DNA of 64,000 nucleotides from Lewinellaceae bacterium (GCA_020636435.1 JACJXX010000001.1:1116001-1180000), one strand, 5' to 3'; counted from the stretch's first letter, positions 30,468-38,686 are shown. The notes: a model not told the origin generated them from the sequence alone. Translations and numbers: made by a program.

Positions 30468-30863
30468 ATGATCGCCAGGAAACAAAACGATATCGCCTTA
30501 CTACTGCTGCGCCTCGCCTTCGGCGGCGCCATGATCTACGGCCACGGCTGGGGAAAGCTGATGCGCCTCTTCTCCGGAGAACCCATCCAATTCTTCGATT
30601 TCATGGGCCTGGGGCCAGAAATTTCGCTCGGCTTAGCTACCTTTGCCGAGGCGGGCTGCGCCCTGCTCGTCATGGCGGGGTTGTTTACCCGCTGGGCCAC
30701 CATCCCGCTGATCATCACCATGATGGTGGCCATCTCTGCGAACCTGGGCGAAGGGTTCGGCCAGGTGGAAAAAGCCCTGCTTTTCCTGACAGTTTTTATT
30801 TCCATACAGATCGCCGGGCCAGGCTGGTACTCGGTGGATGAGCAGGTGCGGAACCGGATATGA
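30468..30863 (+). CDS. DoxX-family membrane protein
   Basis: 131 residues, four predicted membrane helices (about 8-28, 48-68, 72-90, 100-118). DoxX features: LLLRLAFGGAMIYGHGWGKL, then LATFAEAGCALLVMAGLFTR and EKALLFLTVFISIQIAGPGW. The family occurs in quinone- or redox-linked contexts; the exact substrate is unknown. Followed by a heptamer inverted repeat and then apbE. The gene ends where the repeat begins. Confidence 0.88.
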   Translation: MIARKQNDIALLLLRLAFGGAMIYGHGWGKLMRLFSGEPIQFFDFMGLGPEISLGLATFAEAGCALLVMAGLFTRWATIPLIITMMVAISANLGEGFGQVEKALLFLTVFISIQIAGPGWYSVDEQVRNRI

Positions 30864-30957
30864 TTTGCGATTTTTGACCTTTGATTTGCAGCACAGGGCG
30901 CAACCCGGCAGTTCCTGGACAGGACATCAAAAATCATAAATCAAACATCATAAATCT
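30861..30957. repeat. Heptamer inverted repeat after the DoxX gene
   Basis: Left arm (30861-30890) reads TGATTTGCGATTTTTGACC followed by TTTGATTTGC. The right arm (30924-30957) carries CATCAAAAATCATAAATC and further AAACATC and AAATC words. It starts at the DoxX stop codon and lies between two same-strand genes, so it could reduce read-through into apbE. Confidence 0.8.
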
Positions 30958-30991
30958 ATAGGTACTCCGGACATTTTACACTCAAAAAGAC

Positions 30992-32074
30992 ATGAACAAA
31001 GCTCCCTTCCTTGCCCTTCTCCTGGCCTTCCTCCTCAGCTGTTCCTCCGGAGAGCAGCAGGCCTCCGGCCCTTATGCCAAACTGGCGGGCGAAACCATGG
31101 GCACCACTTACCGCATCGCCTACAGCGACCCGCAGGGCCGCGATTTCCAGCAGGCCGTCGATTCGCTGCTCGAATGGGTCAACCTGGAGGTGTCGACCTA
31201 CATCGGGCAATCCACCATTTCCCGCTTCAACCAGGCGGATAGCCTGTTCAACCTGGCGTACCACCCTCGTACGCAGGAGGCGGAAGGCCACAGCAACCGC
31301 CATTTCCTGGCCAATTACTTCAAGGCCAGGGAAGTGTACGAAAACTCGGAAGGATACTTCGACCCCACTATCATGCCTCTGGTCAACTACTGGGGCTTCG
31401 GGTATACGCCCAAAAAGGCCGTGCAAGCGGTGGATAGCGTGGCGATCGATTCGCTGATGAACTTTGTGGGGTTCGACAAGGTCCATTTTACGGTAAATGG
31501 CGAGGACAGCCTGTTGGTTAAAGCCACGCCCGGGGTGCAGCTCGACTTCAGCGCCCTGGCCAAAGGCTATGGCGTGGATGCGGTAGCCCGGTTGCTGGCC
31601 TCCCGGGGAATTCAGGACTATATGGTTGAAATTGGGGGCGAAGTGGCAGCCCGGGGGCAAAGCCCTCGGGGCGGCGACTGGAAGATCGGCATCAACGTGC
31701 CCCGGGAAGACGCCGGCATGCAGGACATACAAACGGCTGTGCCCCTGCACAACCAGGCTTTGGCCACCTCCGGCAATTACCGGAATTTTTACGAAGTGGG
31801 CGGCGCCAAATACAGCCATACCATCAACCCGTTTACCGGCTTCCCGGAGCGCAGCATCCTGCTGAGCGCCTCCGTTTTTGCGCCGGATTGCATGACGGCC
31901 GACGCCTACGCCACCGCCTTCATGGCCATGGGCCTGGACAAGGCGTTTGCCCTCGCCAGCCGCCTGCCCGGCATCGAAGGCTACTTCCTCTACAACCAGG
32001 AGGACGGCGCTTTGGGCGTGCGCTATACCGAAGGCCTGCGCCCTTTATTTGAAAATGAGGGCGATAAACAATAA
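30992..32074 (+). CDS. apbE: FAD:protein FMN transferase
   Basis: 360 residues. Lipoprotein signal peptide (MNKAPFLALLLAFLLSCSSG, lipobox LLSC), then the ApbE fold: GETMGTTYRIAYSDP, FDPTIMPLVNYWGF, LDFSALAKGYGVDAVARLL, YMVEIGGEVAARGQSP and, near the end, SVFAPDCMTADAYATAFMAM, which carries the metal-binding residues. The enzyme transfers FMN from FAD onto Thr of target flavoproteins such as NqrB/NqrC or RnfG. Anchored on the periplasmic side. No target flavoprotein is adjacent. Confidence 0.95.
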   Translation: MNKAPFLALLLAFLLSCSSGEQQASGPYAKLAGETMGTTYRIAYSDPQGRDFQQAVDSLLEWVNLEVSTYIGQSTISRFNQADSLFNLAYHPRTQEAEGHSNRHFLANYFKAREVYENSEGYFDPTIMPLVNYWGFGYTPKKAVQAVDSVAIDSLMNFVGFDKVHFTVNGEDSLLVKATPGVQLDFSALAKGYGVDAVARLLASRGIQDYMVEIGGEVAARGQSPRGGDWKIGINVPREDAGMQDIQTAVPLHNQALATSGNYRNFYEVGGAKYSHTINPFTGFPERSILLSASVFAPDCMTADAYATAFMAMGLDKAFALASRLPGIEGYFLYNQEDGALGVRYTEGLRPLFENEGDKQ

Positions 32075-32079
32075 TTTTG
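32049..32079 (+). promoter_or_regulatory. Promoter of the DnaQ-like gene
   Basis: TTG (32049-32051), 20-bp spacer, TAATTTTG (32072-32079). The -7 element overlaps the apbE stop codon. The next start codon is 39 bp downstream. Confidence 0.65.
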
Positions 32080-32117
32080 CCCGGCAAGTTTGCCAATACT
32101 AATAAAGAAACATTTTA

Positions 32118-32939
32118 ATGGACTTTAAGCTCGACCGCAACCTCATTTTTCTCGACCTCGAAGCCACCGGCCTGAACGTCATCCGCGACCGCATCATACA
32201 GATCGCCATGATCAAGTTTTTCAAGGACGGACGGGAACCCGAGGAATTGTCAATGCTCATCAACCCCGGCATCCCTATTTCCGAAGAGGCCATGCAGGTG
32301 CACGGCATTCTACCCAAAGATGTGGCCAACAAGCCCACTTTCCAGCAGGTAGCGGACAAAATCCTCGAATTTATCGGCAACGCCGACCTGGCGGGCTACA
32401 ACTCCAACCGCTTTGACCTTCCGATGCTGATGGAAGAATTCGCCCGCGTCGGCATAGAGCTTGACATCACCAGGCGCCGCTGCATCGACGTGCAACGCAT
32501 TTTTTACAAAATGGAACCCCGCACCCTCAAGGCCGCCCTGAAGTTTTATTGCGATGAAGACATGGAAGACGCCCACGACGCCCTGGCCGATGTGAAAGCC
32601 ACCGTTTCCGTATTCCAGGGGCAACTCGAACGCTACCGGGGCGTCGATTACATCGATGGCGATGGCAACGTCGACACTTCTCCGATCATTAAAGATGTGC
32701 AGGCATTGCACGATTTTACCAACGACATGCGTTTTGTCGATGCGACCCAGAGGATGAAGTACGACACCAACGGCGAGATCGTTTTCAATTTCGGGAAATA
32801 CAATGGCAAGCCCGTCGCCGAAACCCTGGTCAAGGACAAGCAATATTACAACTGGATACTCAATAAGGAGTTTTCCTCACAGGTCAAGCAGGTCGTCAAA
32901 AAACTGGTAAAGGAATATGAGCAGAAGAACCAGAAATAA
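32118..32939 (+). CDS. DnaQ-like 3'-5' exonuclease with ExoX-like C-terminal domain
   Basis: 273 residues. DEDDh exonuclease motifs: Exo I FLDLEATG (Asp and Glu), Exo II GYNSNRFDLPML, Exo III HDALADVKAT. A C-terminal segment GEIVFNFGKYNGKPVAETL then DKQYYNWILNKEF matches the small domain found after exonucleases in Bacteroidota (ExoX-like C-terminal/DUF3820 type). Acts as a proofreading or repair exonuclease; no polymerase domain is present. The next gene starts inside its last codons (23-bp overlap), suggesting coupling with the MbnP-like genes, probably fortuitous in function. Confidence 0.9.
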   Translation: MDFKLDRNLIFLDLEATGLNVIRDRIIQIAMIKFFKDGREPEELSMLINPGIPISEEAMQVHGILPKDVANKPTFQQVADKILEFIGNADLAGYNSNRFDLPMLMEEFARVGIELDITRRRCIDVQRIFYKMEPRTLKAALKFYCDEDMEDAHDALADVKATVSVFQGQLERYRGVDYIDGDGNVDTSPIIKDVQALHDFTNDMRFVDATQRMKYDTNGEIVFNFGKYNGKPVAETLVKDKQYYNWILNKEFSSQVKQVVKKLVKEYEQKNQK

Positions 32940-33792
32940 ACTTCTCCTGGCCTTGCTGGCCTTCCTGCCTGCCTGCTACGAACCCGTGACGGGTTGCCTC
33001 GACGTGGAGGCCGTCAATTACAACCTGGAGGCCGACAAGAACGACAGCGAGGAATGCGTGTATCCGAAGGTACGCCTCTCCCTGCAGCACCGCTACAGCA
33101 AAAACGACACCCTCTACCGCTTCGGCCTGGTGGATTCCGTTTATCTGGACGCGCAGGGCAACCCTTTCCGCGTCAATAATGTTCGGTTTTATATATCCAA
33201 CTTTCATGTCATTTATGACAACGGGCAGGAAAAAGAGGTGGATGAAACCCTTGACATCCTGATCCCGCAGCCCGACGGCAGCAAATTGGAGCGCACCATA
33301 GAAGACAATTTTTCTCTGGCCAGCCCCAGAGTCGCCCAAAACTATACGATTGGCACCCTAAAGGAATCGGGAACCCTTCAGGAAATCCGGTTCGCCCTCG
33401 GCGTGGAAGGATTGGCCAACCTGGCTGACCCGGCCTCCTTTCCGGAGACGCACCCGTTGTCCCTGAGGGACAGCAGCCTGTACTTCAGCCAGGATTCGGG
33501 GTATGTGTTCGAATACATTGAACTCTTCCGGGATACTGCCGCCGCAGATACCATCCCGGTGGCGCTGCGCATCGGCACCCAACCTTATCTGCGGGAAGTA
33601 AGGTTGCCGGTGCCGGTAAGCTTTAAAAAAAGCAAGGGTTTCCATCTTTTGCTGACCCTGCAGGTGGACTACAGCAAGTGGTTTGGCGACATCGACGCCC
33701 GGCTGGACAGCCCGGAAATCCTGACCGGGAAAATTGTCGCAAACCTGGCACAATCCTTTTCTGTTGTTGCAGTAGCGCTGCAGGGGCAGTAA
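32917..33792 (+). CDS. MbnP-like lipoprotein
   Basis: 291 residues. Lipoprotein signal (LLLALLAFLPACYEP), a short Asp-rich motif CLDVEAVNYNLEADKNDSEE reminiscent of Bacteroidota Ca-binding repeats, then an MbnP-type beta-sandwich (about 50-280): YPKVRLSLQHRYSKNDTLYR, FRVNNVRFYISNFHVI and a region HPLSLRDSSLYFSQDSGYVF. In relatives this last region usually contains Trp (YW) that MauG-type partners modify; here the first position is Phe (LYFSQ). MbnP binds copper in methanotrophs; the role here is inferred. Overlaps the exonuclease gene by 23 bp and heads the MbnP/MauG cluster. Confidence 0.75.
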   Translation: MSRRTRNKLLLALLAFLPACYEPVTGCLDVEAVNYNLEADKNDSEECVYPKVRLSLQHRYSKNDTLYRFGLVDSVYLDAQGNPFRVNNVRFYISNFHVIYDNGQEKEVDETLDILIPQPDGSKLERTIEDNFSLASPRVAQNYTIGTLKESGTLQEIRFALGVEGLANLADPASFPETHPLSLRDSSLYFSQDSGYVFEYIELFRDTAAADTIPVALRIGTQPYLREVRLPVPVSFKKSKGFHLLLTLQVDYSKWFGDIDARLDSPEILTGKIVANLAQSFSVVAVALQGQ

Positions 33793-33864
33793 GTTGTAGT
33801 TGAATCTGAGGCACACCCATAAAAAGCACGCCCTATTGACCCTGTTATTTTTCTACCGACTCAA

Positions 33865-35031
33865 ATGAAACCGTCTATGAAACAATTGCTCATTCTTTTC
33901 CCATTGGCTGCCGTTTTGCTGTTCAGCGCCTGTAAAAACGACGGCGAGCAGCCTGGCGCCGCCGACCTGGAGCTCTCTTTCGAGCCCATAACCGAAAAGC
34001 CGGAAATAGGCGGCGAAGTCACTTTTCAGCTCAACCTTCTCAACCGCGGGCCGCTGGCCGCCGATGGCGTCGCTGTGGAAAATGAGGTGCCTGCCGGTTA
34101 CGAACTGGCCACCGTCAGCTCCGGCGGAGTAGCCTCGGGAAAAACCATCCGCTGGCAGGGTTTGAAACTCGAAGCGGATGAAACCGTCAGCCTGACGTTT
34201 ACTGCCGTTGCCCAGAAAATCTACGGCAGCGCTGAATTTACCAACCGGGCGCAGGTTGCCGCCAGCAACCAGTCCGACCCCGATTCCAGCCCGAATAATG
34301 CGGCGGGCAATCCTAAAGAAGATGATGAAGCGGCGCTTACGCTGGCCGCCAGGGCCGCTCTGGTGAAGCTCAATTTCAAGGGCTTCTACGGCGAGGCTCC
34401 GTTGGTGATGTTTGAGCGCGAATATGCCTATGAAGGCAATATGGCGCTGAAAATGCAGCTCTTCCAGTTTTACCTCTCCGAAGTACGGCTGCTGAAGGGC
34501 GGGGACGAGGTGCTTCTGACGGACATAGACCTGATCTCTTTCGGAGACGTATATAGCGATGAGGAAGCCGCAGAGGGAAAGAATTCTAGCCCCGCGGTTG
34601 TGCCGCCCGGCACGTATGACGGCATAGCGTTCGGCTTTGGCGTCTCTCCCGGCCTCAACGCCACCATCCCTCCGGATTATCCCCTGACCCATCCGCTGGG
34701 CGAAAACTACTGGGAAGCGGCCGGCAGCTACATCTTTTTCAAGTTTGAAGGCAATGTCGACCTGGAGCCCAACGGCGATTTTTCAGACAAGCTCACCTTC
34801 CACGTCGGCGGCAACGACAACTACCGGCAACTGGCTTTCGACAAACCGATCACCGTGGAAGATGAAAAAGAGACTACGCTACAGTTCAACATCGACCTTC
34901 GCAAAATCCTCGTCGATCAGAATACCGGAGAATACCTCGATTTCCGCCAGGTAATGCAGAGCCACAGCAATGAATCGCCTTCGGCGACCTTTATGGCCAA
35001 CCACGTAATGGACGCGATCGAAATGGAATGA
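33865..35031 (+). CDS. DUF11 + MbnP-like lipoprotein
   Basis: 388 residues. Lipobox LLFSAC, then a DUF11-type domain (about 30-140, FQLNLLNRGPLAADGVAVEN and SDPDSSPNNAAG), then an MbnP-like domain (about 150-385): LVKLNFKGFYGEAPLVMFER, LFQFYLSEVRLL, PLTHPLGENYWEAAGSYIFF and FMANHVMDAIEME. Unlike its neighbour it keeps Trp in NYWEAAGSY. The fusion with a DUF11 domain is unusual in my recollection. Its stop overlaps the start of the first dihaem gene (ATGA at 35028), strong evidence of a functional pairing with a MauG/MbnH-type enzyme. Confidence 0.78.
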   Translation: MKPSMKQLLILFPLAAVLLFSACKNDGEQPGAADLELSFEPITEKPEIGGEVTFQLNLLNRGPLAADGVAVENEVPAGYELATVSSGGVASGKTIRWQGLKLEADETVSLTFTAVAQKIYGSAEFTNRAQVAASNQSDPDSSPNNAAGNPKEDDEAALTLAARAALVKLNFKGFYGEAPLVMFEREYAYEGNMALKMQLFQFYLSEVRLLKGGDEVLLTDIDLISFGDVYSDEEAAEGKNSSPAVVPPGTYDGIAFGFGVSPGLNATIPPDYPLTHPLGENYWEAAGSYIFFKFEGNVDLEPNGDFSDKLTFHVGGNDNYRQLAFDKPITVEDEKETTLQFNIDLRKILVDQNTGEYLDFRQVMQSHSNESPSATFMANHVMDAIEME

Positions 35032-36245
35032 AACGGCGTGCAAAATATATAGAACGCTATACTGAGGGGCCCCCTTCCCACCAGACACCGTTTATCGAAA
35101 GGCGTCGCCTCCGAGGTGAAGGCGACACCTTTATTCCCAGGTTGGCACTCTCGGGAAGGCGTCACCTTAGGGCGCTCTTTTTTGCCCAGTCCTTTATATT
35201 ATTATGGTGTACCCTTGCTCTTTTCAGTTGCACTGCCGGCCAGGAGCAATCTCCGCCGGCTAATCAGCCCTATGCTCTGGCCTTCCCGGCTCATTTCTCC
35301 CGGCCAGTCCTTCCCGAAGGCAACCCCCTGACAACAGCAGGCATAGCCCTCGGCCGCCGCCTGTTTTACGACCCCATTTTGTCGGCAGACAGCACCCTGG
35401 CCTGTGCCTCCTGCCACCTGCCCGAACGCGCCTTCACCGACGGCCGGGCTGTGGCAGTCGGCGTCAACCAACGCCAGGGCCGGCGCAACGCCCAATCGCT
35501 GGCCAACGCGGCCTACCAGTACAAAGGCCTGTTCTGGGACGGCCGCGCCGCCACCCTGGAAGAACAGGCCCTCATCCCGGTAGAAGACCCCAACGAGATG
35601 GCTCACGACTGGGCAGCTGTAGAACGGTCATTGCGGCAGCACCCCTCCTACCCCGCCTGGTTTACCGAAGCCTTCGGCATCGCCGACACGGCCCAGATCA
35701 CCCGGCAACTGGCGGCCAAAGCCCTGGCGCAATTCCAAAGGACGCTCATCAGCGCCAATTCCAAATACGACCGGGTAAAACGGGGAGAGGCAGCCTTCAC
35801 CGAACTGGAGGAAAGAGGAGAGCACATTTTCTTCGACACTTCCAAAGAACTGCCGGAGGGAGAATGCGGCCACTGCCATACGCCGCCATTATTTACGGAC
35901 CAGACTTATATGAATAACGGGCTGGATGAAGCCCGCGAACTGAGTGAATTCCAGGACAAAGGGCGGGGCGGGGCCACCGGCGAATACTACGACAATGGCC
36001 GCTTCCGGGTGCCCAGCCTGCGCAATGCAGCGCTGACCGCTCCCTACATGCACGACGGCCGGTTCGCCACCCTCGAGGAAGTGATCGGGCATTACAACCA
36101 GGGAGGGCGCCACAGTGAAAACGTCGATCCCAAGATCAGAAAATTACACTTATCTGACACAGATCAGCAGGCCCTCAAGGCTTTTCTCGAAACACTTACC
36201 GATAGTACATTTGTTAACAATCCTGAGTACAGGAATCCGTTTTAA
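35028..36245 (+). CDS. Dihaem cytochrome c peroxidase/MauG (MbnH-like), copy 1
   Basis: 405 residues. Two c-type haem motifs, CASCH (about residue 126) and CGHCH (about 283), plus NPLTTAGIALGRRLFYDP, FWDGRAATLEEQAL and RVPSLRNAALTAPYMHDGRF, the hallmark of the bacterial cytochrome c peroxidase/MauG family. The first about 50 residues are polar and precede a lipoprotein-like segment (LLWCTLALFSC). The underlying DNA is full of short palindromic GGCGTCGCC/GGCGACACC words, so the true start may be a non-ATG codon such as TTG 35142. With MbnP neighbours a Trp-oxidising (kynurenine-forming) role is plausible, but not proven. Confidence 0.85.
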   Translation: MKRRAKYIERYTEGPPSHQTPFIERRRLRGEGDTFIPRLALSGRRHLRALFFAQSFILLWCTLALFSCTAGQEQSPPANQPYALAFPAHFSRPVLPEGNPLTTAGIALGRRLFYDPILSADSTLACASCHLPERAFTDGRAVAVGVNQRQGRRNAQSLANAAYQYKGLFWDGRAATLEEQALIPVEDPNEMAHDWAAVERSLRQHPSYPAWFTEAFGIADTAQITRQLAAKALAQFQRTLISANSKYDRVKRGEAAFTELEERGEHIFFDTSKELPEGECGHCHTPPLFTDQTYMNNGLDEARELSEFQDKGRGGATGEYYDNGRFRVPSLRNAALTAPYMHDGRFATLEEVIGHYNQGGRHSENVDPKIRKLHLSDTDQQALKAFLETLTDSTFVNNPEYRNPF

Positions 36246-36267
36246 GTAAGACGAAAAATAAAACACC

Positions 36268-37398
36268 ATGAAAATAAGGATACTTGCGGCAGCTCTTCTG
36301 GCTTTGTTGCTGGGTTTTGCCTCCTGCCAGAAAGATGGCAACAATCCGGTTGCCCCTACCTGCGACCCCTGTATTGACGAAGACCTCATCAACGCCGCCT
36401 ACAATCCCCAACCTTATGAGCTGGAAGTGCCGGAGTGGTTTCCCCAGCCCGTCATTCCGGAAGACAACCCGCTGACCGCCGAAGGGATTGCCCTGGGGCG
36501 GCACCTGTTCTTCGACCCCATCCTGTCGAGCGACAGCACCCAGTCCTGCGCCACCTGCCACAATCCGCAACTCAGCTTCACCGACGGCAATAAGGTGAGC
36601 CGCGGCGTTCTGGGCATCGACGGCCGGCGGTCCTCCATGGCGATCGTCAACATGGCCTTCAATACCAAAGGCTTTTTCTGGGATGGCCGCGCCGCCACCC
36701 TGGAAGCTCAGGCCCTGCTGCCGGTAGAAGACCATACAGAGCTCAACGAAAACTGGGAAAACGTAATAAAGAAGCTGAAAAGCCACAAAGATTACCCGGC
36801 CATGTTCCGCCAGGCATTCGGCATCGAGAAAAAAAGCGAAATGAGCAAGGAACTGGCGGTAAAAGCCATTGCCCAGTTTGAACGCACCCTGGTCAGCTAC
36901 CGGTCCCGCTTCGACCAGGTCGTCTGGGAACAACAGGGCTGGCCCACAGATGCAGAGCAACGCGGCCGCGACCTCTTCTTCGTCGAATTCGCCACCAACA
37001 CCCTGGACCACCCTGGCTGCTCCCACTGCCACGGCAGTTCCCTCTTTACGGAGAACAACTATTTCAACAACGGGATAGATTCCGTCGCCACGCTCAATGA
37101 CTTTGCCGATTACGGGCTGGGCGAGGTCTCTGGCAACATCTATGACAACGGCAAGTTCCGGGTGCCCACCCTGCGCAATATTGCCCTTACGGCGCCCTAC
37201 ATGCACGACGGCCGGTTCAACACGCTGGGAGAAGTGCTCGATCACTACGCCAGCGGAGGGCACGGGGTATCCAACGAGGACGCCAACATCCAGCCCTTCA
37301 CCCTGAGCGAGCAGCAAAAACAGGACCTCATCGCCTTCCTCAATATGCTGACGGATACTTCTTTCGTTAGCAATCCGGCCTTTCAACCCCCGAATTGA
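36268..37398 (+). CDS. Dihaem cytochrome c peroxidase/MauG (MbnH-like), copy 2
   Basis: 376 residues. Lipobox LLGFASC, haem motifs CATCH (about residue 95) and CSHCH (about 252), and the same family landmarks (IALGRHLFFDPILSSDSTQS, FWDGRAATLEAQALLPVEDH, RVPTLRNIALTAPYMHDGRF). A clear paralogue of the preceding gene, 22 bp downstream, so the cluster has two MbnP-like and two MbnH-like members. Exported and lipid-anchored in the periplasm. A rho-independent terminator follows at 37440-37473, marking the operon end. Confidence 0.9.
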   Translation: MKIRILAAALLALLLGFASCQKDGNNPVAPTCDPCIDEDLINAAYNPQPYELEVPEWFPQPVIPEDNPLTAEGIALGRHLFFDPILSSDSTQSCATCHNPQLSFTDGNKVSRGVLGIDGRRSSMAIVNMAFNTKGFFWDGRAATLEAQALLPVEDHTELNENWENVIKKLKSHKDYPAMFRQAFGIEKKSEMSKELAVKAIAQFERTLVSYRSRFDQVVWEQQGWPTDAEQRGRDLFFVEFATNTLDHPGCSHCHGSSLFTENNYFNNGIDSVATLNDFADYGLGEVSGNIYDNGKFRVPTLRNIALTAPYMHDGRFNTLGEVLDHYASGGHGVSNEDANIQPFTLSEQQKQDLIAFLNMLTDTSFVSNPAFQPPN

Positions 37399-37439
37399 GG
37401 TTTCAGGCGGCTCCCCTTTTCCGGATTTTCAATAAAAAA

Positions 37440-37473
37440 GCTCCCGCGAGCCAGGCTTGCGGGAGCTTTTTTT
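37440..37473 (+). terminator. Intrinsic terminator of the MbnP/MauG cluster
   Basis: Stem GCTCCCGC (37440-37447) with GCGGGAGC (37459-37466) followed by seven T. A run of A before the stem makes it bidirectional in appearance. Confidence 0.9.
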
Positions 37474-37713
37474 CTTTTGTCAAGGCCTAAAAAAGATTTT
37501 TTTTGCCTTTTTTCCTTCGCTTTTCTCCCATTCCAGGTCATATTTTTTTCACAATCAGGGTTCTTTTTTTATTTTTAAAAGGGGATTAAAAGGCAGGATT
37601 CATTGTATTTTTTTTCACAAATAGGGTTTTTTGTCTTTGTTTTCCCTTGTATTTATTAAGATGTTTGTATTGTCAAACGAAGATAACGCCGGTTAAAGAA
37701 TCGGCACACAAAA

Positions 37714-37744
37714 TTGGGATAATTTTACATGGGATTTAAGTTTG
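37714..37744 (+). promoter_or_regulatory. Strong promoter inside the gene-free block
   Basis: TTG (37714-37716), 20-bp spacer, TAAGTTTG (37737-37744): a perfect TAnnTTTG. The predicted start (about 37749-37752) coincides with the first bases of a long hairpin. No protein gene follows for over 1 kb, so the product is probably an RNA. Confidence 0.7.
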
Positions 37745-37748
37745 TCAA

Positions 37749-37909
37749 ATAGCAAGTCAGGTTTTTAGGGATAAAGGATCTGACTTGCTATACGACAAAT
37801 TCCGAAGCCAACCCGAAATTGACAACGAAAAAATCTACCTCTCTTTGAGGAATAAGATATAAAGATAATTTTTCTCTCTTTTTCTACTAGCATTTTCAGC
37901 TAGTTTTTT
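37749..37909 (+). ncRNA. Candidate small RNA of about 160 nt
   Basis: Begins with a perfect 12-bp hairpin, ATAGCAAGTCAG (37749-37760) with CTGACTTGCTAT (37780-37791), loop of 19 nt; in DNA the stem extends by TTTGTC/GACAAA around a 2x2 internal loop. It then has an unpaired A-rich stretch and ends in an intrinsic terminator (37886-37909). A consensus promoter lies at the right place. It matches none of the RNA families I can recognise (6S, tmRNA, SRP and RNase P motifs not seen). Confidence 0.55.
37886..37909 (+). terminator. Intrinsic terminator of the candidate small RNA
   Basis: ACTAGC (37886-37891), loop ATTTTCA, GCTAGT (37899-37904), T run to 37909. Confidence 0.75.
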
Positions 37910-37913
37910 CGTA

Positions 37914-37980
37914 CATGTTCATGGGATTATAATTATGATAAGTCGTATTACCGGATCAGGTGATGCGACTTATTTTTTTT
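37914..37980 (+). ncRNA. Duplicated terminator-hairpin element, copy 1
   Basis: A conserved 21-nt sequence (37914-37934, beginning CATGTTCATGGGATTATAA), 5 nt later a 12-bp stem AAGTCGTATTAC / GTGATGCGACTT (37940-37971, loop of 8), then eight T. The same arrangement recurs at 38306-38375. The 21-mer contains a five-codon ORF (M-F-M-G-L-stop). Perhaps the 3' end of an RNA gene. Confidence 0.6.
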
Positions 37981-38251
37981 GCCGCCCGCCGGAGCTTGAG
38001 TGAAAGTGCCTGCCGGCCCCAATATGCCCTGTTTTCAACGGGAATTTCCATTAATTGGCCATAAAAAACAAGAAAGTCGCCCCTGCCCCTAGAATATGTG
38101 TTATAAAACTATTAATTTTACCGGTAATTCAACCAAACGCCCCTATTGTGGTGTTTATGTTTTGTATGGTTTGCCAGATGTAAAATATTCATCATCCGTA
38201 AAATAAAGGCAGGCTGTACGGAGTTTATACTTTAGCCAGGCAAAAAGTACT

Positions 38252-38290
38252 GCCGGGCTCAGCCGAAGGAGAAAAGCTTCTCTGGCCGGC
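38252..38290 (+). ncRNA. Structured segment upstream of element copy 2
   Basis: GCCGG (38252-38256) pairs with CCGGC (38286-38290), enclosing CAG/CTG and GAAG/CTTC helices. It is followed after 15 nt by copy 2 of the duplicated element. Possibly the body of the second RNA; no known riboswitch consensus was recognised. Confidence 0.35.
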
Positions 38291-38305
38291 TATCCGAAAG
38301 ACATT

Positions 38306-38375
38306 CATGTTCATGGGATTATAATTTGTTAGTAGTAGGTCGTATCACATTCTCTTGTGATGCGACTTTTTTTTT
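38306..38375 (+). ncRNA. Duplicated terminator-hairpin element, copy 2
   Basis: The same 21-nt sequence as copy 1 (38306-38326), 10 nt later the stem AGGTCGTATCAC / GTGATGCGACTT (38337-38368, different 8-nt loop), then nine T in all. Differences from copy 1 keep the stem paired (T.G becomes C-G; A-T becomes G.T), which supports selection on the RNA structure. Confidence 0.6.
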
Positions 38376-38686
38376 GGAGGCTTGCCTAAAATTAGGCTCG
38401 CATTGATTGTTTGTTTAGAGTAAAATTTGTTTCTTTGTTTAAAGTGTAAGCAGTATTTAAATACGACGCTACCCCGTCCATCCCCTTGGATTAGCTTTCA
38501 GCTAATACACGGCCCTTCACAAGTCGCCCCCCGATCGCTCATTAAGGAGCCGTTTGTCAGGTTTCCAGGAAAGAAAAGTTCCATTTTGTTGCGCTTATGC
38601 CGTAGCTGATGACAGGTGCCTGTCGGAATGGTTTTACAGAAGCATATCAGTAATTCCAGCTTTGAGGAAACTTCGCCGAAAAATCT
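38376..38686. other. Remainder of the gene-free block
   Basis: About 310 bp, AT-rich at first. Contains GGATTAGCTTTCAGCTAAT, an AGCT-type foldback (about 38489-38507), and GACAGGTGCCTGTC (about 38610-38623), a short palindrome. No gene or RNA family recognised. Confidence 0.35.

Noticed and set aside
30221..30532. 103-codon minus-strand frame in the 30-kb intergenic region
   Set aside because: Overlaps the DoxX start and -7 element, Pro/Ser/Arg-rich composition typical of non-coding frames, no family features.
37661..37696. A short leader ORF (starting MFVLSNEDNAG) before the candidate small RNA
   Set aside because: It lies upstream of the promoter at 37714, so it would not be on the same transcript, and it has no codon run.
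38252..38290. A known riboswitch upstream of element copy 2
   Set aside because: Helices are present but none of the consensus cores I know (TPP, SAM, cobalamin, c-di-GMP, preQ1) could be matched, and no metabolic gene follows.
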